A stretch of 5,893 bases of DNA, from the NCBI GenBank assembly GCA_027062985.1, contig JAMOSR010000091.1:1-5893 (forward strand). Direction: 5' to 3'. Position 1 is the stretch's first letter, and every line of letters begins with the position of its first letter. This document shows, piece by piece, positions 5,335 through 5,893 of this stretch. The position numbers were made by a program, and so were the translations under genes. The DNA comes from Nautiliaceae bacterium. Its GTDB lineage: Bacteria; Campylobacterota; Campylobacteria; Campylobacterales; Nautiliaceae. A model generated the notes under the pieces. It was not told the DNA's origin. It worked only from the letters and a program-made list of their open reading frames with translations, and ran no database searches.

Positions 5335-5348
5335 TTTAAGGAGACAAA

Positions 5349-5609
5349 ATGGCACATAAAAAAGGGCAAGGCTCAACTCAGAATAACAGAGACTCAGCCG
5401 GTAGAAGACTCGGCGTTAAAAAATTCGGTGGAGAGTTCGTAAGAGCTGGAAATATCATTATCAGACAAAGAGGAACAAAAGTTCACCCTGGAAATAATGT
5501 AGGACTTGGAAAAGACCATACTATTTACGCTTTAATAGACGGGTATGTAAAGTTTGAAATTAAAGATAAAAACAGAAAAAAAGTATCAGTTTATCCTACA
5601 AAAGATTAA
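5349..5609 (+). CDS. rpmA: Large-subunit ribosomal protein L27 (bL27)
   Basis: L27 is the bacterial 50S protein whose N-terminus extends into the peptidyl-transferase centre. The 86-aa product begins MAHKKGQGSTQNNRDS, the mature-type start with no cleavable N-terminal extension of the kind found in Firmicutes. The family signature GNIIIRQRGTKVHPG (about 34-48) and GLGKDHTIYALIDGYVKFE (about 53-71) are intact. AAGGAG at 5338-5343, directly after the rplU stop, provides a strong ribosome site 5 nt before the ATG. It is cotranscribed with rplU. In many bacteria the GTPase gene obgE follows, but here an unrelated small exported-protein gene does. Confidence 0.97.
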   Translation: MAHKKGQGSTQNNRDSAGRRLGVKKFGGEFVRAGNIIIRQRGTKVHPGNNVGLGKDHTIYALIDGYVKFEIKDKNRKKVSVYPTKD

Positions 5610-5630
5610 TTTTCTTCTTTTTTCCTTCTT
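5610..5630 (+). terminator. Pyrimidine tract after rpmA, possible weak terminator
   Basis: A 21-nt run of only T and C begins at the base following the rpmA stop, as at the end of rpsI. No GC-rich hairpin precedes it. It also forms the upstream region of the next promoter (-10 at 5638), so a promoter role is as likely as a terminator role. Confidence 0.25.
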
Positions 5631-5637
5631 GACTTTG

Positions 5638-5643
5638 TATAAT
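5638..5643 (+). promoter_or_regulatory. -10 element of the right-edge gene
   Basis: A perfect TATAAT preceded by TTTG lies 27 nt before the ATG at 5671, predicting a start near 5650. TTGAC occurs only 3 bp upstream of the -10 (5630-5634 region), too close to act as a -35. The promoter implies the last gene is transcribed independently of rplU-rpmA. Confidence 0.55.
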
Positions 5644-5670
5644 TTTATAAATTAAATTTAGGGTTTTAGT

Positions 5671-5893
5671 ATGAGAATACTTATTGTGGCATTTTTAGTG
5701 TCTATATCTTTTGCTAAATGGATAATTTTTACTTCGTCTCATAAAAAAGTAATGGCACAAATCGATAAAGTAGAGTGTGATAAATCTTTTGTAAAAGTTG
5801 AAGAAAAAAAGGAAATTGGTAAAAAAGGTTTTATAAGATTTTATAAGACGGAAATAGTTAAAAAGCCCGTGTATAATTATTATTTTTTTTATC
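5671..5893 (+). CDS. Exported small protein of unknown function (3' end cut by window)
   Basis: An open frame starts at the ATG at 5671 and runs 74 codons to the window edge without a stop. I do not recognise the family. Residues 1-15 (MRILIVAFLVSISFA) look like a short Sec signal peptide with a plausible cleavage after SFA, so the product is probably periplasmic or secreted; there is no lipobox Cys. The visible mature part is lysine-rich (many EKK and KK pairs), has a single Cys at residue 36, and ends in a run of Tyr and Phe. Support for a real gene comes from TAGGG at 5659-5663 with 7-nt spacing, the TATAAT at 5638, AT-rich codon use like its neighbours, and the signal peptide itself. Without the rest of the gene its function cannot be assigned. 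Confidence 0.65.
   Translation, partial: MRILIVAFLVSISFAKWIIFTSSHKKVMAQIDKVECDKSFVKVEEKKEIGKKGFIRFYKTEIVKKPVYNYYFFY

Noticed and set aside
1..5893. CRISPR array, tRNA, rRNA, insertion sequence, phage or toxin-antitoxin locus
   Set aside because: I saw no repeat-spacer pattern, tRNA-like fold, transposase motif or paired small toxin-antitoxin genes; the content is core housekeeping.

Overview
The window reads as ordinary AT-rich chromosomal DNA from a member of the Campylobacterota. My best guess is a deep-vent Nautiliales-type organism such as Nautilia, Caminibacter or Lebetimonas. This rests on the lysine/isoleucine-rich proteins, the strong preference for AGA and AAA codons, a prenyltransferase of the kind used by the futalosine menaquinone route, and promoters with a good -10 but no recognisable TTGACA box. 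The genus is an inference. No phage, plasmid, insertion sequence, CRISPR array, rRNA or tRNA gene is visible.

Layout. The left edge (866 to 1, minus strand) is a nearly complete miaA, cut at its 3' end by the window. A 64-bp divergent promoter region separates it from a three-gene plus-strand operon whose genes overlap end to start: a UbiA-family prenyltransferase (probably mqnP), a protein with a degenerate PilZ-like domain, and a membrane-anchored coiled-coil protein with a C-terminal helix-turn-helix-like segment. Next come rplM-rpsI (L13, S9), a patatin-like phospholipase followed by ridA, and rplU-rpmA (L21, L27). The right edge holds the start of an exported small protein of unknown function, cut by the window end.

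How the parts work together. Most genes serve translation (L13, S9, L21, L27, and MiaA for tRNA A37 modification) or general housekeeping (menaquinone prenylation, lipid hydrolysis, enamine/imine clearance). The most striking non-coding signal is shared by the two ribosomal-protein promoters. Each carries four TTAAG half-sites laid out as CTTAA-N6-CTTAA-A-TTAAG-N6-TTAAG, starting 2 nt after the upstream stop codon and ending exactly 10 nt before a -10 hexamer. At rplU the element is a perfect inverted repeat with 16-bp arms. The inner unit (TTAAG repeated every 11 bp beside the -35 region) resembles the tandem TTTAAG target that I recall for the essential orphan response regulator HP1043/HsrA of Helicobacter (CosR in Campylobacter). 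A looser copy with the same spacing precedes the patatin gene. This suggests coordinated control of ribosomal-protein operons.

I see no complete undescribed system here. The points most worth a second look are the duplicated operator, the overlapping divergent miaA/mqnP promoters, and the two poorly characterised proteins behind mqnP.
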